Below are positions 1-9,064 of a stretch of DNA of 64,000 nucleotides, piece after piece. Location of the stretch: assembly GCF_008369915.1 (NCBI RefSeq), contig NZ_VSRN01000001.1, positions 1,302,001-1,366,000 on the forward strand, read 5' to 3'. Made by a program: the position numbers and the translations under genes. The first letter of the stretch is position 1, and each line of letters starts with the position of its first letter. The notes beneath the pieces were generated by a model that was not told where the DNA came from, did not search any database, and worked only from the letters and a program-made list of their open reading frames with translations. Source of the DNA: Dyadobacter sp. UC 10 (lineage in GTDB: Bacteria > Bacteroidota > Bacteroidia > Cytophagales > Spirosomataceae).

Positions 1-1960
1 ATGGCTGATCAGGAACAATCTTTTCCCAGATTGCTTTGATGGCAGCAACCGATTCTTTCGTCTGTGCACCCCTTATTTTGACCGACATTTCGGAGTACCC
101 CCAGTCCTTCTGATTGAACAGGCAAAGCGTCTCAACCTTGTGATGCAGGGAATTGAAATTGAAATCTTCCGAAATACCTACGATCGTCGACAGGGAATCC
201 ATACCGCCAAAACCGAAACGCTTTCCGATCAGCGTTTGCATGGTGAGCGTCGGCTCTTCTTCTAACAGTTTTTTAGCGAGAGATTTGTTGATGATGTACG
301 TTTTTGCATTATCAGCCACACTATTTGTAAAGTTTCGACCGGCGATCAGTTTGATCTTGTACAATGTGAGATAATCGGGATCTACCACAACCTGCGACGA
401 TGCGATCGATTTCAAAGGGCCTGTTCCCTGAAATCGCACACCGGTCTGGTGAAAATTATTTCCGAGCCGCTGCTGTGAACCGGTCACTGCGGCGATTTGT
501 GGTGCAGCCAGTAACTCTTGTTTCAGCGCCTCATATTTTGAGTCCGATTTGGAGTCAAGTGGAACGATCACCACCTGTTCCTTGTCAAACCCCGGATTTT
601 TATCGGTCATAAACCGGAGTTGCCTCACCGCAAATCCAGTTGCGATAATCAGGAACACCGCGCTGGTAAATTGGGTGATCACCAGCACATTCCTGAATGT
701 ACCCTTACCAGTCCGCAATGTTCCTTTCAAAACCTTTACCGGCTCGAAAGAAGAAAGAAATGCTGCAGGGTACAAACCCGAAAAAATACCGATCAACACC
801 GTTCCAGCCACAATGATCAGGAGCAGTCCGGGATTTGAAAAAAAGGAGAAATCGAGCTTGCGCTGACTGAAATTTGCCACCGGAGAAATTACCAGTTTAA
901 CGATTGCCAGTGCAAGTATCAATGCTATAAAGCACAGGAAAACGGATTCGCCTATAAACTGGGCCGATAACTGAAACCGCTGCGCACCGATCGATTTTCT
1001 GATACCCACCTCTTTTGCCCGCCCCGAAGACCGTGCCGTGGAAAGGTTCATGAAATTCACACAGGCTATAACGAGCACAATGATCGCGATGACGGAGAAG
1101 ATATAAGTATACTTCTGATCAAATTTTTGATAGTTAATGTAGTCGTGGGTAATATCTGTTGATTTGGCGTGAATGTCCTTCATCGGTTGCAGGAACAATT
1201 CATAAAATTTCCAGCCATCTCCCTTCATATGCTTTTGCAGAAACGAAGGAAATTTCTTTTCAAGCGCTGCGACATTCGTACCCTTTGCAAGTTCCAGGTA
1301 GGTTACCAGCCAGTTGCCACCCCAGTTATCCATAAAGTCGGGCCGGACAATGGTACTAAAAGAAAATAGCGCGTCGAACTGCAGATGTGAGTTTGCCGGG
1401 ACGTTTTCCATGATCCCGGTTACCTTCATCGCAAGGGTATCGCTGCCGTAATGGTGGATCGTTTGCCCGATCGGGTCTTCTTCTCCAAAAATACGTGCTG
1501 CACTGGCCCTTGATAATACCACGCTGTTTGGCTCTTTGAGCACATTCTGTTTTTCACCTTCCATGAGGGTGAAGTCGAACATGCTGAAAAAATTCTGATC
1601 TGTCCACAAGATTGTCGGCAGCTCTACTTTTTTTTCACCCTTCGTGATCATCAGATCTCTCGAGGCGTTAATGCGTACAAAGTTGAGTATCTCGGGAAAA
1701 TCCTGCTTCAAAGTCGGCCCCATCGGAAACATGGAGAGTGCAACTTTTTGAGGCGCGACCATTCCTTCAAACTTCTGTACTTCATCGAGCCGATAAAGGT
1801 TTCTGCTATGGATTTTATCGAAACCCTTCTCGTAAAAAACGAACAACATAATCACGATACAGGCAGCCATACCGACCGCCAGCCCTATGATGTTAATAGC
1901 CGAAAAAACTTTGTTCTTCCAGATATTACGAAAGGCGATTTTGAGATAGTTTTTCAGCAT
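1..1960 (-). CDS. P1: MacB/FtsX-type ABC permease, cut by window edge
   Basis: Inner-membrane permease of the FtsX/MacB superfamily. The start is the ATG complementary to 1958-1960. The frame stays open for 653 codons to the left edge, so about the last 150 residues (the second FtsX block) lie outside. Visible parts: MLKNYLKIAFRN N-terminus, TM1 at about 18-42, a first periplasmic domain, the first FtsX block with cytoplasmic motif RAKEVGIRKSIG near residue 312, TM5, and most of the second periplasmic domain, ending IWEKIVPDQP at the edge. It follows the Wzi-like gene on the same strand. A half-site ladder (2110-2144) and a TGGCAC element (2050-2055) lie upstream, so it may start its own transcription unit. 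The family is clear; the substrate is unknown. Confidence 0.9.
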   Translation of the reverse strand, partial: MLKNYLKIAFRNIWKNKVFSAINIIGLAVGMAACIVIMLFVFYEKGFDKIHSRNLYRLDEVQKFEGMVAPQKVALSMFPMGPTLKQDFPEILNFVRINASRDLMITKGEKKVELPTILWTDQNFFSMFDFTLMEGEKQNVLKEPNSVVLSRASAARIFGEEDPIGQTIHHYGSDTLAMKVTGIMENVPANSHLQFDALFSFSTIVRPDFMDNWGGNWLVTYLELAKGTNVAALEKKFPSFLQKHMKGDGWKFYELFLQPMKDIHAKSTDITHDYINYQKFDQKYTYIFSVIAIIVLVIACVNFMNLSTARSSGRAKEVGIRKSIGAQRFQLSAQFIGESVFLCFIALILALAIVKLVISPVANFSQRKLDFSFFSNPGLLLIIVAGTVLIGIFSGLYPAAFLSSFEPVKVLKGTLRTGKGTFRNVLVITQFTSAVFLIIATGFAVRQLRFMTDKNPGFDKEQVVIVPLDSKSDSKYEALKQELLAAPQIAAVTGSQQRLGNNFHQTGVRFQGTGPLKSIASSQVVVDPDYLTLYKIKLIAGRNFTNSVADNAKTYIINKSLAKKLLEEEPTLTMQTLIGKRFGFGGMDSLSTIVGISEDFNFNSLHHKVETLCLFNQKDWGYSEMSVKIRGAQTKESVAAIKAIWEKIVPDQP

Positions 1961-2040
1961 GCGACTGTTGTAAAGGAGTTGAAAGCAGAAACAACCCGCA
2001 TCAAATAATGCGCGCAGGAGCCTGTATGGAGACTAGCAGC

Positions 2041-2056
2041 ATCAATTTTGTGCCAG
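2041..2056 (-). promoter_or_regulatory. Possible -24/-12 type element upstream of P1
   Basis: On the minus strand the sequence reads TGGCACAAAATTGAT. TGGCAC fits the sigma-54 -24 box and TTGA loosely fits -12, but the gap is 4 nt instead of the usual 5, which counts against it. It lies 80-95 nt upstream of the P1 start and about 55 bp from the half-site ladder at 2110-2144. Confidence 0.3.
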
Positions 2057-2109
2057 ACAACATAAGGATCTGATTATAAATTACTTACACCAGACATGAA
2101 GCAGAAATT

Positions 2110-2144
2110 GTTCAAAAGCGGACAGATTTTGTTCGCCTTTGAAC
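2110..2144. promoter_or_regulatory. Phased half-site ladder upstream of P1 (putative activator site)
   Basis: Half-sites GTTC (2110), GGAC (2120), GTTC (2131) and GAAC (2141) alternate in orientation with gaps of 6, 7 and 6 nt. The core CGGACAGATTTTGTTC matches the copies at 54970, 38591 and 24286. It begins 150 nt upstream of the P1 ATG and ends about 30 nt before the Wzi-like gene's stop codon. A dimeric or tetrameric regulator is inferred. Confidence 0.6.
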
Positions 2145-2172
2145 AAATCCACTGAATACTATACACGCACGA

Positions 2173-3669
2173 TCACCAACGTTTGCTAACACCAATGTAG
2201 CCGCCAAAATTTTTGGTAAAAACTTCGCCCCGATCACCCCCAAGCCGAAGGATAATACTTGTTTGTTTTAGCCTCGGCAAATGATATTGGGAAGAAGCCA
2301 TCAACGACAATTGATTGCGGGGCGGTTCAAAGCTACCTCCGGGGATTCCAAAATTCCGGCTGATTGAACTCCTTAGTCCAAACTCCCAGCTTGTCCCTAG
2401 TTTTGCCAGTGCACCGGCATACCAGACGTTGACGCGATTGTTGGGATAAAAACGCGGATTCTGCAGTTTGCTTTGGTCCATATCCGCAGCGGGAGCGATG
2501 AACGGTGTCCCAATCGCACTGCCCTGGTAAGACCAGCCCTGAACGTATTGCGAATGGTTGAAATAGTTATCAGCGCCCTGGAATTTGCTGCCAGGAAGGT
2601 AAAAGCTTGATCCCGACTGGTCTTTCGTGGTCAGGAATTCCAAAGTCAGATGTGTAACCCTGAACCCGCGCGGATTGTTTTGATAAGCTGGTTTCAGGTT
2701 TACTCCGTACAAGCCATCGGGCACATTCAGGAATATCATACTGGACACATCTTCAAATGGATGCTGGTGGTAAATAAACAGCTTATGGCCCCGCACTTTA
2801 GTCTCGAAACCAACATCATAGCTTCCCAGATGGTTACCTAGTCTGTAACTGTCAAAACCGCCATAACCATTCTTTTCATACCATTTTTTGGAAGTATAGG
2901 CAAAAACGACATTGGGGAAAAAGCGCCAGGAAGAAGGTAGTTTTCCATCAACTGCCAGTTCGGGGTGTTGTTTTAAATATTCCCCTTGCCCTGCCCACAG
3001 CACGTTGTGATTCAAACCGAGATAGAATTTGCTTGCTGATTTCGGTTTTCCTAATCGTAAGTAAATGAATTTTTGATGCAAGCGCACTCCAGCCAGGTAA
3101 TTGGTACCAAACCAGCCGTGGGAAAATCCTACATGAAGCGCAAGGAAATTTCTGGTAAACCGGAGCGGCGTAAATCCGATCGTCCCGATCTGGATTTTCG
3201 GGATCGGCAATGCATTTCCTGAGCCTGAATAAAACCCCGAAGTCAGCGTGGAATCACCCAGGCCCATTAACTCCATTCTCCTGCCTGCATATAACTCCAC
3301 ACTTCGGAACCGCACGCTCGCGTAAGCCTCGGGCAGCAGTATTCTTGCAGAGTTGCTTTTATTGTATGTAAGTACCGGATTCACCGATGCATTCCAGTCG
3401 AAATTTCGCCGTTTGTTGCTGAGACTATCGAAAAAGACATATTTCTTACGCAGTCCGGCAGAGAAAAAACCAGCCGGAGATTCGGTGGGAACAATACCGA
3501 ACTGATTGGTACGCAGCCAGAAAGGCGTATCCTCATTTGACGAAACAAATGCGCCCGCCTCGGCTTTGGCTTCCAGTTGGTCGACAAACTTCCGCTGTGC
3601 AGTGGAAGGTACTGATAAAATACAGACAATCAGTAAAACAAGAAACGTAAAGGATTTGGGCCGTGGCAT
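2173..3669 (-). CDS. Capsule assembly Wzi-like outer-membrane protein
   Basis: 498-residue secreted protein. The start chosen is the ATG at 3669, giving MPRPKSFTFLVLL... and a signal peptide ending near PSTAQ; a TTG at 3738 would add 23 residues with no signal character. The mature protein is rich in alternating aromatic and hydrophobic strands, with pieces such as TPFWLRTNQFG and NHNVLWAGQGEYL that fit the Wzi family of outer-membrane beta-barrels. Wzi helps anchor or assemble capsular polysaccharide in Enterobacteria; in Bacteroidota the role is mostly inferred. It sits between P2 and P1 on the same strand, separated from P2 by an inverted-arm repeat and from P1 by a putative activator site. 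No link to the transporters is visible beyond position. Confidence 0.78.
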   Translation of the reverse strand: MPRPKSFTFLVLLIVCILSVPSTAQRKFVDQLEAKAEAGAFVSSNEDTPFWLRTNQFGIVPTESPAGFFSAGLRKKYVFFDSLSNKRRNFDWNASVNPVLTYNKSNSARILLPEAYASVRFRSVELYAGRRMELMGLGDSTLTSGFYSGSGNALPIPKIQIGTIGFTPLRFTRNFLALHVGFSHGWFGTNYLAGVRLHQKFIYLRLGKPKSASKFYLGLNHNVLWAGQGEYLKQHPELAVDGKLPSSWRFFPNVVFAYTSKKWYEKNGYGGFDSYRLGNHLGSYDVGFETKVRGHKLFIYHQHPFEDVSSMIFLNVPDGLYGVNLKPAYQNNPRGFRVTHLTLEFLTTKDQSGSSFYLPGSKFQGADNYFNHSQYVQGWSYQGSAIGTPFIAPAADMDQSKLQNPRFYPNNRVNVWYAGALAKLGTSWEFGLRSSISRNFGIPGGSFEPPRNQLSLMASSQYHLPRLKQTSIILRLGGDRGEVFTKNFGGYIGVSKRW

Positions 3670-3771
3670 TTCCGGAAGATGAAATAATATACTGCAAGAT
3701 AAGGGCTTGCGGCATATATTTAGCGTGGCATTCCGCAAAAACGCTGCGTTACTCCCTGAGGTTTTAAAGTG

Positions 3772-3994
3772 GTTAATAGCTGTTAGCTTTTGGCTTTTGG
3801 CTTTTGGCTCTTGGCTCTTGGCTTTTGGCTTTTGGCTAATGGCTTTAGGTGGTGTTGAGGTCTGGCTTTAAGATCCGGTATCCCATCAATACAATAATCA
3901 AGGCAATACACCCACCCAAAAAGCTAAATGCTAATAGCCAACAGCTAATACCCAACAGCTAATAGCTAATAGCCAAGAGCTAACAGCCAACAGC
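3772..3994. repeat. TTRGCTN-family inverted arms between P2 and the Wzi-like gene
   Basis: Left arm 3772-3847 is a degenerate 7-nt tandem repeat of type TTRGCTN (TTTTGGC units). The right arm, about 3919-3994, is the complementary type (NAGCYAA) and ends 3 nt before the P2 stop codon. The spacer of about 70 nt carries no gene. The 328-nt gap 3670-3997 holds nothing else that I can see. Confidence 0.85.
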
Positions 3995-3997
3995 CTC

Positions 3998-6427
3998 CTA
4001 CTCACTGCTTAAACTCTTCACCGGATCAAGCAAAGCAGCTTTGATAGCCTGGTAGCTTATTGTCACGAGTGTCAGAAACAATGCACCGAACCCCGTGGCT
4101 AAGAAGATCCACCACGATATTCCGGTCCGGTAATCGTATTGGGAAAGCCACTGTTGCATGGCGAATAACGAAACCGGCGCTGAAATGATGGCAGAGATGA
4201 ATACCAGCACCACAAAATCTTTGGAGAGCATGCTCCATAGGTTCGCAACCGATGCTCCAAGTACCTTACGGATTCCGATTTCCTTTGTACGCTGCTCGGC
4301 GACGAAGGATGCCAGGCCGAAAAGACCGAGGCAGGAGATCAGAATGGCAAGAAACGAGAAAAAGCCGGAGAGCTTGCCAATGCGCTCCTCCGCCCTGAAC
4401 TTTGCCTCATACTCCTGATCGGCGAATTGGTATTCAAATGGCGTGGCCGGTGTCAATTTTTTAAAAACAGCTTCGATTTTTGGTATTGCAGCAGCGGCCC
4501 CCACCGCTTTACTGATTTTTATATTGATCCAATTAGCATCTCCGAATAGAAAAAAAACGGTCGGACGGATCTTTTCAAACGGCGATTCCATGACCATATC
4601 TTTCACAACACCAACTATTCTGAATTGCTTCTGAACGTCATTAGTCATCCATTTGCTTTTCCAGTTGACGGTCTGCCCTATTATGCCATTCATTTTCCCG
4701 TCTTCAAAACCCATCAGCCGCGCCGCCGTTTCATTGATTACAAATCCCGTTGAATCCGAAGCCAATTCTCCTGAGAGATTTCTTCCTGCCAAAAATTGCC
4801 AGCCTACTGCTCCAGCGTATTCCGGTGATACGGTCAGCGTTGCAAAATCGTCGGTTCCCAGTTCATTTCCCTTCCAGGTAAATCCTGTATTGGAGCTCCA
4901 GACACCCGTCGCAGGACTCTGGGAAAGTGCTACTTCCGAGGTCACTCCCGTCTTTTTAAGCTCGCTTTGTATAATTTCTGTTTTATCAGTAAAATCGTCA
5001 GTGCGCATAGGCACCATCATAAGCAGGTCTCGCGAATAGCCTACCGGACGGTTTTTAGCAAACTGTACCTGACTATAAATAATAATGGTGCAGATTACCA
5101 GCGTGATTGAAACCGTGAACTGAATCGTTACCAGCACCTTTCGCGGCAAAGAAGCAAATCGCCCTAGCCGGATTGAAACGCCCTTCAATACTTTGACCGG
5201 CTGAAAGGAGGTCAGATAGAGCGCCGGATAGCTTCCTGCCAGCAAGCCGGTTACGCCGATAAAGCCGAGGCAGAAAAACCAGAAATAAGCATCCGTCCAG
5301 GGAATGAACATTTGCTTGGCAGATAGCTCGTTAAACCAGGCCAACGAACTGGATACCAGTACAATAGAAATGACAAATGCGATGAAAACCACGAGAAACG
5401 ACTCGGTAAAAAACTGCCTGACCAACTGGCTGCGCAGCGAGCCGATCGCTTTCCGGACACCTACTTCCTTCGCGCGTTTCTCCGACCGGGCGGTACTCAG
5501 GTTCATGAAATTAATACACGCCAGGAGCAGAACGAAAAAGCCAATAACAGCGACAAGCCACACGTACTGCACGGGGCCGCTGTCGGGAAGTCCATTTACA
5601 AAATCGGAATACAGGTGCCAGTTTCGCATCGGGTTCAACCACATTTTAGGCTGGGTCGCAACCTCTTCCTTCATATTGTCAATGTGCCGGATTACGTTCA
5701 GCTTTGCATCCCGGATCGCCGCAGAAGCCGTTTCAAAACTGGTTTCAGGTTTTATTTCAACAAAAATCCAAAGCGCACTGTTGTCCCATTTTTTCTTTGA
5801 CATATAGGCGTTAGTGGCCAGAAAGTACTCCCAGGTCGCTATAAACTGTACCTTATGGAATCGTGAGTTTTGCGGCAGGTCCCGGTAAATGCCAGCCACC
5901 CGCACATTTTTGTCGGTATCGATCTTGACAACCCGGTTCATCGGATTCGACTTCCCAAATAGAGCCGTGGCAGTTGATTCCGATACCAATACCGACTGCA
6001 TTTCCTGCAAGCCAGCCCGGGTACCGGCCAGCATTTCCAGTGAAAACAGCTCCGGCGCCTCTTCTCCCATAAACTGCCCGGTTCTTGATATCCTGTTTTC
6101 ACCCGCTGCCAATACATGGGCACTGTTATGCGTAGAAGGAACAATGCGCCTGAAGTTTTCCTTATAGTTGACCTTTAATTCATTGATAAAAGGAAATGGC
6201 ACCGTCTCACTCGTTTGCCGCTCTCCGTTAACAATTTGATCCTCCATGACCTGCGCAATGCGGTCATAGTTCTTGTGGTATTTGTTAAATGACAACTCAT
6301 CATAAATCCACAAACCGATCAGCATCGCGACTGCCATGCCAACTGCCAGGCCACCAATATTGATAGCAGAATATACCTTGTACCTGACTAGGTTCCGAAA
6401 TGCAATCTTCAGGTAGTTTGTTAGCAT
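3998..6427 (-). CDS. P2: MacB/FtsX-type ABC permease, full length
   Basis: 809 residues, in two similar halves. Half one: MLTNYLKIAFRN, TM1 about 22-42, a periplasmic MacB-like core to about 285, three TM segments with cytoplasmic motif RAKEVGVRKAIG at about 318-329. Half two: TM5 about 435-455, a second periplasmic domain to about 670, and three TM segments with RTKEIGIRKVLG at about 713-724. The tail is KAALLDPVKSLSSE. In MacB the matching REIGIR segment contacts the ATPase, so both halves look able to couple. It resembles P10 most closely (shared SFNKYHKNYD and GSLRSQLV segments), although the two lie more than 22 kb apart. Substrate unknown. Confidence 0.93.
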   Translation of the reverse strand: MLTNYLKIAFRNLVRYKVYSAINIGGLAVGMAVAMLIGLWIYDELSFNKYHKNYDRIAQVMEDQIVNGERQTSETVPFPFINELKVNYKENFRRIVPSTHNSAHVLAAGENRISRTGQFMGEEAPELFSLEMLAGTRAGLQEMQSVLVSESTATALFGKSNPMNRVVKIDTDKNVRVAGIYRDLPQNSRFHKVQFIATWEYFLATNAYMSKKKWDNSALWIFVEIKPETSFETASAAIRDAKLNVIRHIDNMKEEVATQPKMWLNPMRNWHLYSDFVNGLPDSGPVQYVWLVAVIGFFVLLLACINFMNLSTARSEKRAKEVGVRKAIGSLRSQLVRQFFTESFLVVFIAFVISIVLVSSSLAWFNELSAKQMFIPWTDAYFWFFCLGFIGVTGLLAGSYPALYLTSFQPVKVLKGVSIRLGRFASLPRKVLVTIQFTVSITLVICTIIIYSQVQFAKNRPVGYSRDLLMMVPMRTDDFTDKTEIIQSELKKTGVTSEVALSQSPATGVWSSNTGFTWKGNELGTDDFATLTVSPEYAGAVGWQFLAGRNLSGELASDSTGFVINETAARLMGFEDGKMNGIIGQTVNWKSKWMTNDVQKQFRIVGVVKDMVMESPFEKIRPTVFFLFGDANWINIKISKAVGAAAAIPKIEAVFKKLTPATPFEYQFADQEYEAKFRAEERIGKLSGFFSFLAILISCLGLFGLASFVAEQRTKEIGIRKVLGASVANLWSMLSKDFVVLVFISAIISAPVSLFAMQQWLSQYDYRTGISWWIFLATGFGALFLTLVTISYQAIKAALLDPVKSLSSE

Positions 6428-6448
6428 GGCTGGTAGTTGGTTATGGGT

Positions 6449-6642
6449 GTTGGCTTTTTGGCTTTTTGGCTTTTGGCTGTTAGCTATTAGCTTTTAGCTT
6501 TTAGGCGTTGAGGTAATGGTTTTGAGATTCCGGGTTTTCGGTCAAATAGGGTTTGAAATGATCAAAATACAATCAACCTAATAGCTAAAGGCTTATAGCC
6601 AATAGCTAACAGCTAACAGCTAATAGCCAACAGCCAACAGCC
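6449..6642. repeat. TTRGCTN-family inverted arms between P3 and P2
   Basis: Left arm 6449-6507 (TTTTGGC/TTAGCTN units) begins about 21 nt upstream of the P2 ATG. Right arm 6578-6642 (TAGCTAACAGC type) ends 7 nt before the P3 stop codon. The arms could pair through a spacer of about 70 nt. Confidence 0.85.
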
Positions 6643-6649
6643 ACCCCAT

Positions 6650-9022
6650 TCACTCACTTCTCAAACTTTCCACCGGATCTTTCAATGCTGCTTTTATACT
6701 TTGAAAACTGATAGTCAGCAGGGCGATACCGGCTGCTGCCAGACCCGCAGAGGCGAAAATCCACCACTCAATACTGATTTTGTAGGCGAAATCCTGCAAC
6801 CAGCGATCCATAAAATAATAGGCGACAGGACTGGCGAGAACGATAGCTACCAAAACCAGCTTGAGAAAATCAGCCGATAACAAGCCAATAATCCCTGCCA
6901 CTGAGGCACCTAGTACTTTGCGGATCCCGATCTCTTTTGTCCGCTGTTCAATGGAAAAAATAGCAAGGCCAAACAGGCCCAGGCACGACAAGAACACCGA
7001 GACCCCTGCAAATAATGAAATCAGCCCCGAAGCCAGTTCTTCTCTTTTGTAAAAGCCTGCCAGTTCTTCGTCAAAGAAACTGTATTCAAAAACATGATCC
7101 GGAAACTGCCGCTGCCAGATGGCGGCCACACTTTCGACCGTCGATTTGTCGACATGGTTGAACTTGATCGCCGCATAACGGTAGTGTGCCTTGTGCTGGT
7201 AAACAACAGTGGGTTCGATGGCAGAATAGAGGTCGGTGTTATTGAAATCAGCAAGAACACCCACAATTCGGCCCGATTTTCCAATTTCGCCAACAACCAT
7301 ATTTTTGCCCAATGCTTCATCAGGTGATTTCAGTCCCAGTGCCCGGACCATTTTCTGATTGACAAGCAGCTCTCGGACCGTGTCTGATTTAACTACATTT
7401 CTGCCCGCGACGAGCCTCAAACCATAAGCAGCAATGTAATTTTCATCCGCCACCTTCGATCTGGCCGGAAACTTTTCCCAGTCCCTGTTTTCAAATTTAA
7501 TACTGCCGCCGTAACCTTCCTGCGACGAAGGAGCGCCCCGGAAAAGCGCGAAACCCTCGGCCTGGTTGAGCGCCACGACCTCGTTTCTAATCACCTCAAT
7601 CCGGTCATTTTCAGTTGTCGGCAATCTGATATGCATGATCAGGTCCTTGTCCATGCCAAGGTCTTTTTTGCTGATATAATCGGATTGCAGCATGATCAGC
7701 AAAGCAACTGCGATGAGGACGAAAGAGATACTGAATTGCGTCACAACCAACCCTTTTCGCACAGAAAACAGGGTATGGTTATTTTCTCTCAATAAACCCT
7801 TTATCGCACGCAGCGGGTTAAAGCTGGACACGATCAGTGCAGGATATACACCTGCCAGCAGCAGGATCAGCAGGACCAGGAGGACGGTAAAAACCGGCAA
7901 GCGATAGTCTGACAGATAGTTAACCTCTATCGTCAGACCAAGCCAGATTTTTAAAACAGCAGAAAAAACGACCGCCAGAATCAGCGCCAATACAGTAGAG
8001 CACAGCGTAAGAACCGCGGTTTCACGGATAAATGACCAGAATATCTGTGTTTGCGAAACACCCAGCACCTTGCGGACACCCACTTCTTTGCTTCGCTTGA
8101 ATGCATGGGCGGTAGACAGATTGATAAAATTGAAACAGGCGATCAGTACCATCAGCAGCGCGACTGTCGCTAAAATAACGATGGTGGAATATTTGATCTG
8201 GCCTTTGTAATCCATGTTAAAATGGACGTCGGAAAGCGGCTGTAAATGATAATGAAAGTATTTACTATTGTCTCCATAATATTTTTTGGCGAAAGCCGGC
8301 ATTTGCTTTTCGAAGGTCGCCCTGTCTTTTTCGGAGCGAAGTGTCACATAGGTTTCCCGCCCGGAGTCGATCCATTGCCAATCTTCGTAGCCGTAATCAG
8401 GTACAAGCTTACGAATGGTGGGCAGAGATATGAAGATGTCCTTTTTAAAGTCTGTTTGCTGTGGGTAATCGCGGAAAATACCTGCTACACGCACATTTTC
8501 CTGGTTATCAATACGAAGGAATTTACCGATCGGGTTCGTATTTCCAAAGTATTTCAATGCATAGCTTTCTGTTAAAACCACCTGGTTTGGCAAATTCAAA
8601 ACCGCCGGACTTCCCTGTGTCCAATGATAATCGAATATTTTAAAAAAATCGGTTCCGGTAAATGCGGCGCTACCCTTTTCCAGGAATTTCTTCGATTTAC
8701 GCCCGTCCCGGACATCGACGGTCACCTCCCTGCTGGCCAGATAGGCGGCATTTTCAACGTAGCTGAATTCCTTTTTCAGGGTATTATGAAGTACAAACGC
8801 AGAGCCTCGTTCCTTTTCAATTTGACCGTCGTCCAAATGCAGATCCACAACAACCCGGTAGGTTTTCTCCGCGTTGAGATGGTATTTATCCACGCTCAGA
8901 TGAAAAGACACGAGCTGAAAAATTATGATCGCGCCTGCCATCCCAACCGCCACGCCAGTGATATTGATGGCTGCATATACTTTCTGCCGGTACAGTTTCC
9001 GTAAAATGATTTTAACAGACAT
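6650..9022 (-). CDS. P3: MacB/FtsX-type ABC permease, full length
   Basis: 790 residues with the two-half FtsX layout. The N-terminus (MSVKIILRKLYRQKVY) departs from the usual MLxNYLKIAxRN pattern, one of the most divergent starts in the array. The first motif is RSKEVGVRKVLG, preceded by FNFINLSTAHAF; the second is RTKEIGIRKVLG, and the tail KAALKDPVESLRSE. The gap to the upstream P4 stop is only 42 nt and has no inverted-arm repeat, so P4 and P3 are probably cotranscribed. The periplasmic domains differ strongly from those of its neighbours, as expected if they hold the specificity. Function beyond the family is not visible. Confidence 0.92.
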   Translation of the reverse strand: MSVKIILRKLYRQKVYAAINITGVAVGMAGAIIIFQLVSFHLSVDKYHLNAEKTYRVVVDLHLDDGQIEKERGSAFVLHNTLKKEFSYVENAAYLASREVTVDVRDGRKSKKFLEKGSAAFTGTDFFKIFDYHWTQGSPAVLNLPNQVVLTESYALKYFGNTNPIGKFLRIDNQENVRVAGIFRDYPQQTDFKKDIFISLPTIRKLVPDYGYEDWQWIDSGRETYVTLRSEKDRATFEKQMPAFAKKYYGDNSKYFHYHLQPLSDVHFNMDYKGQIKYSTIVILATVALLMVLIACFNFINLSTAHAFKRSKEVGVRKVLGVSQTQIFWSFIRETAVLTLCSTVLALILAVVFSAVLKIWLGLTIEVNYLSDYRLPVFTVLLVLLILLLAGVYPALIVSSFNPLRAIKGLLRENNHTLFSVRKGLVVTQFSISFVLIAVALLIMLQSDYISKKDLGMDKDLIMHIRLPTTENDRIEVIRNEVVALNQAEGFALFRGAPSSQEGYGGSIKFENRDWEKFPARSKVADENYIAAYGLRLVAGRNVVKSDTVRELLVNQKMVRALGLKSPDEALGKNMVVGEIGKSGRIVGVLADFNNTDLYSAIEPTVVYQHKAHYRYAAIKFNHVDKSTVESVAAIWQRQFPDHVFEYSFFDEELAGFYKREELASGLISLFAGVSVFLSCLGLFGLAIFSIEQRTKEIGIRKVLGASVAGIIGLLSADFLKLVLVAIVLASPVAYYFMDRWLQDFAYKISIEWWIFASAGLAAAGIALLTISFQSIKAALKDPVESLRSE

Positions 9023-9064
9023 CCCGCTGGTTATCAGTTAATTTGAAATTGAAATCTTTGATTC

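Noticed and set aside
1..1960. P1 as a pseudogene because it lacks a stop in the window
   Set aside because: The frame is open and in register to the edge with all family landmarks; it is simply truncated by the window.
3669..3738. Longer N-terminus of the Wzi-like protein from a TTG codon
   Set aside because: The extra 23 residues precede a good signal peptide that starts at the ATG at 3669.
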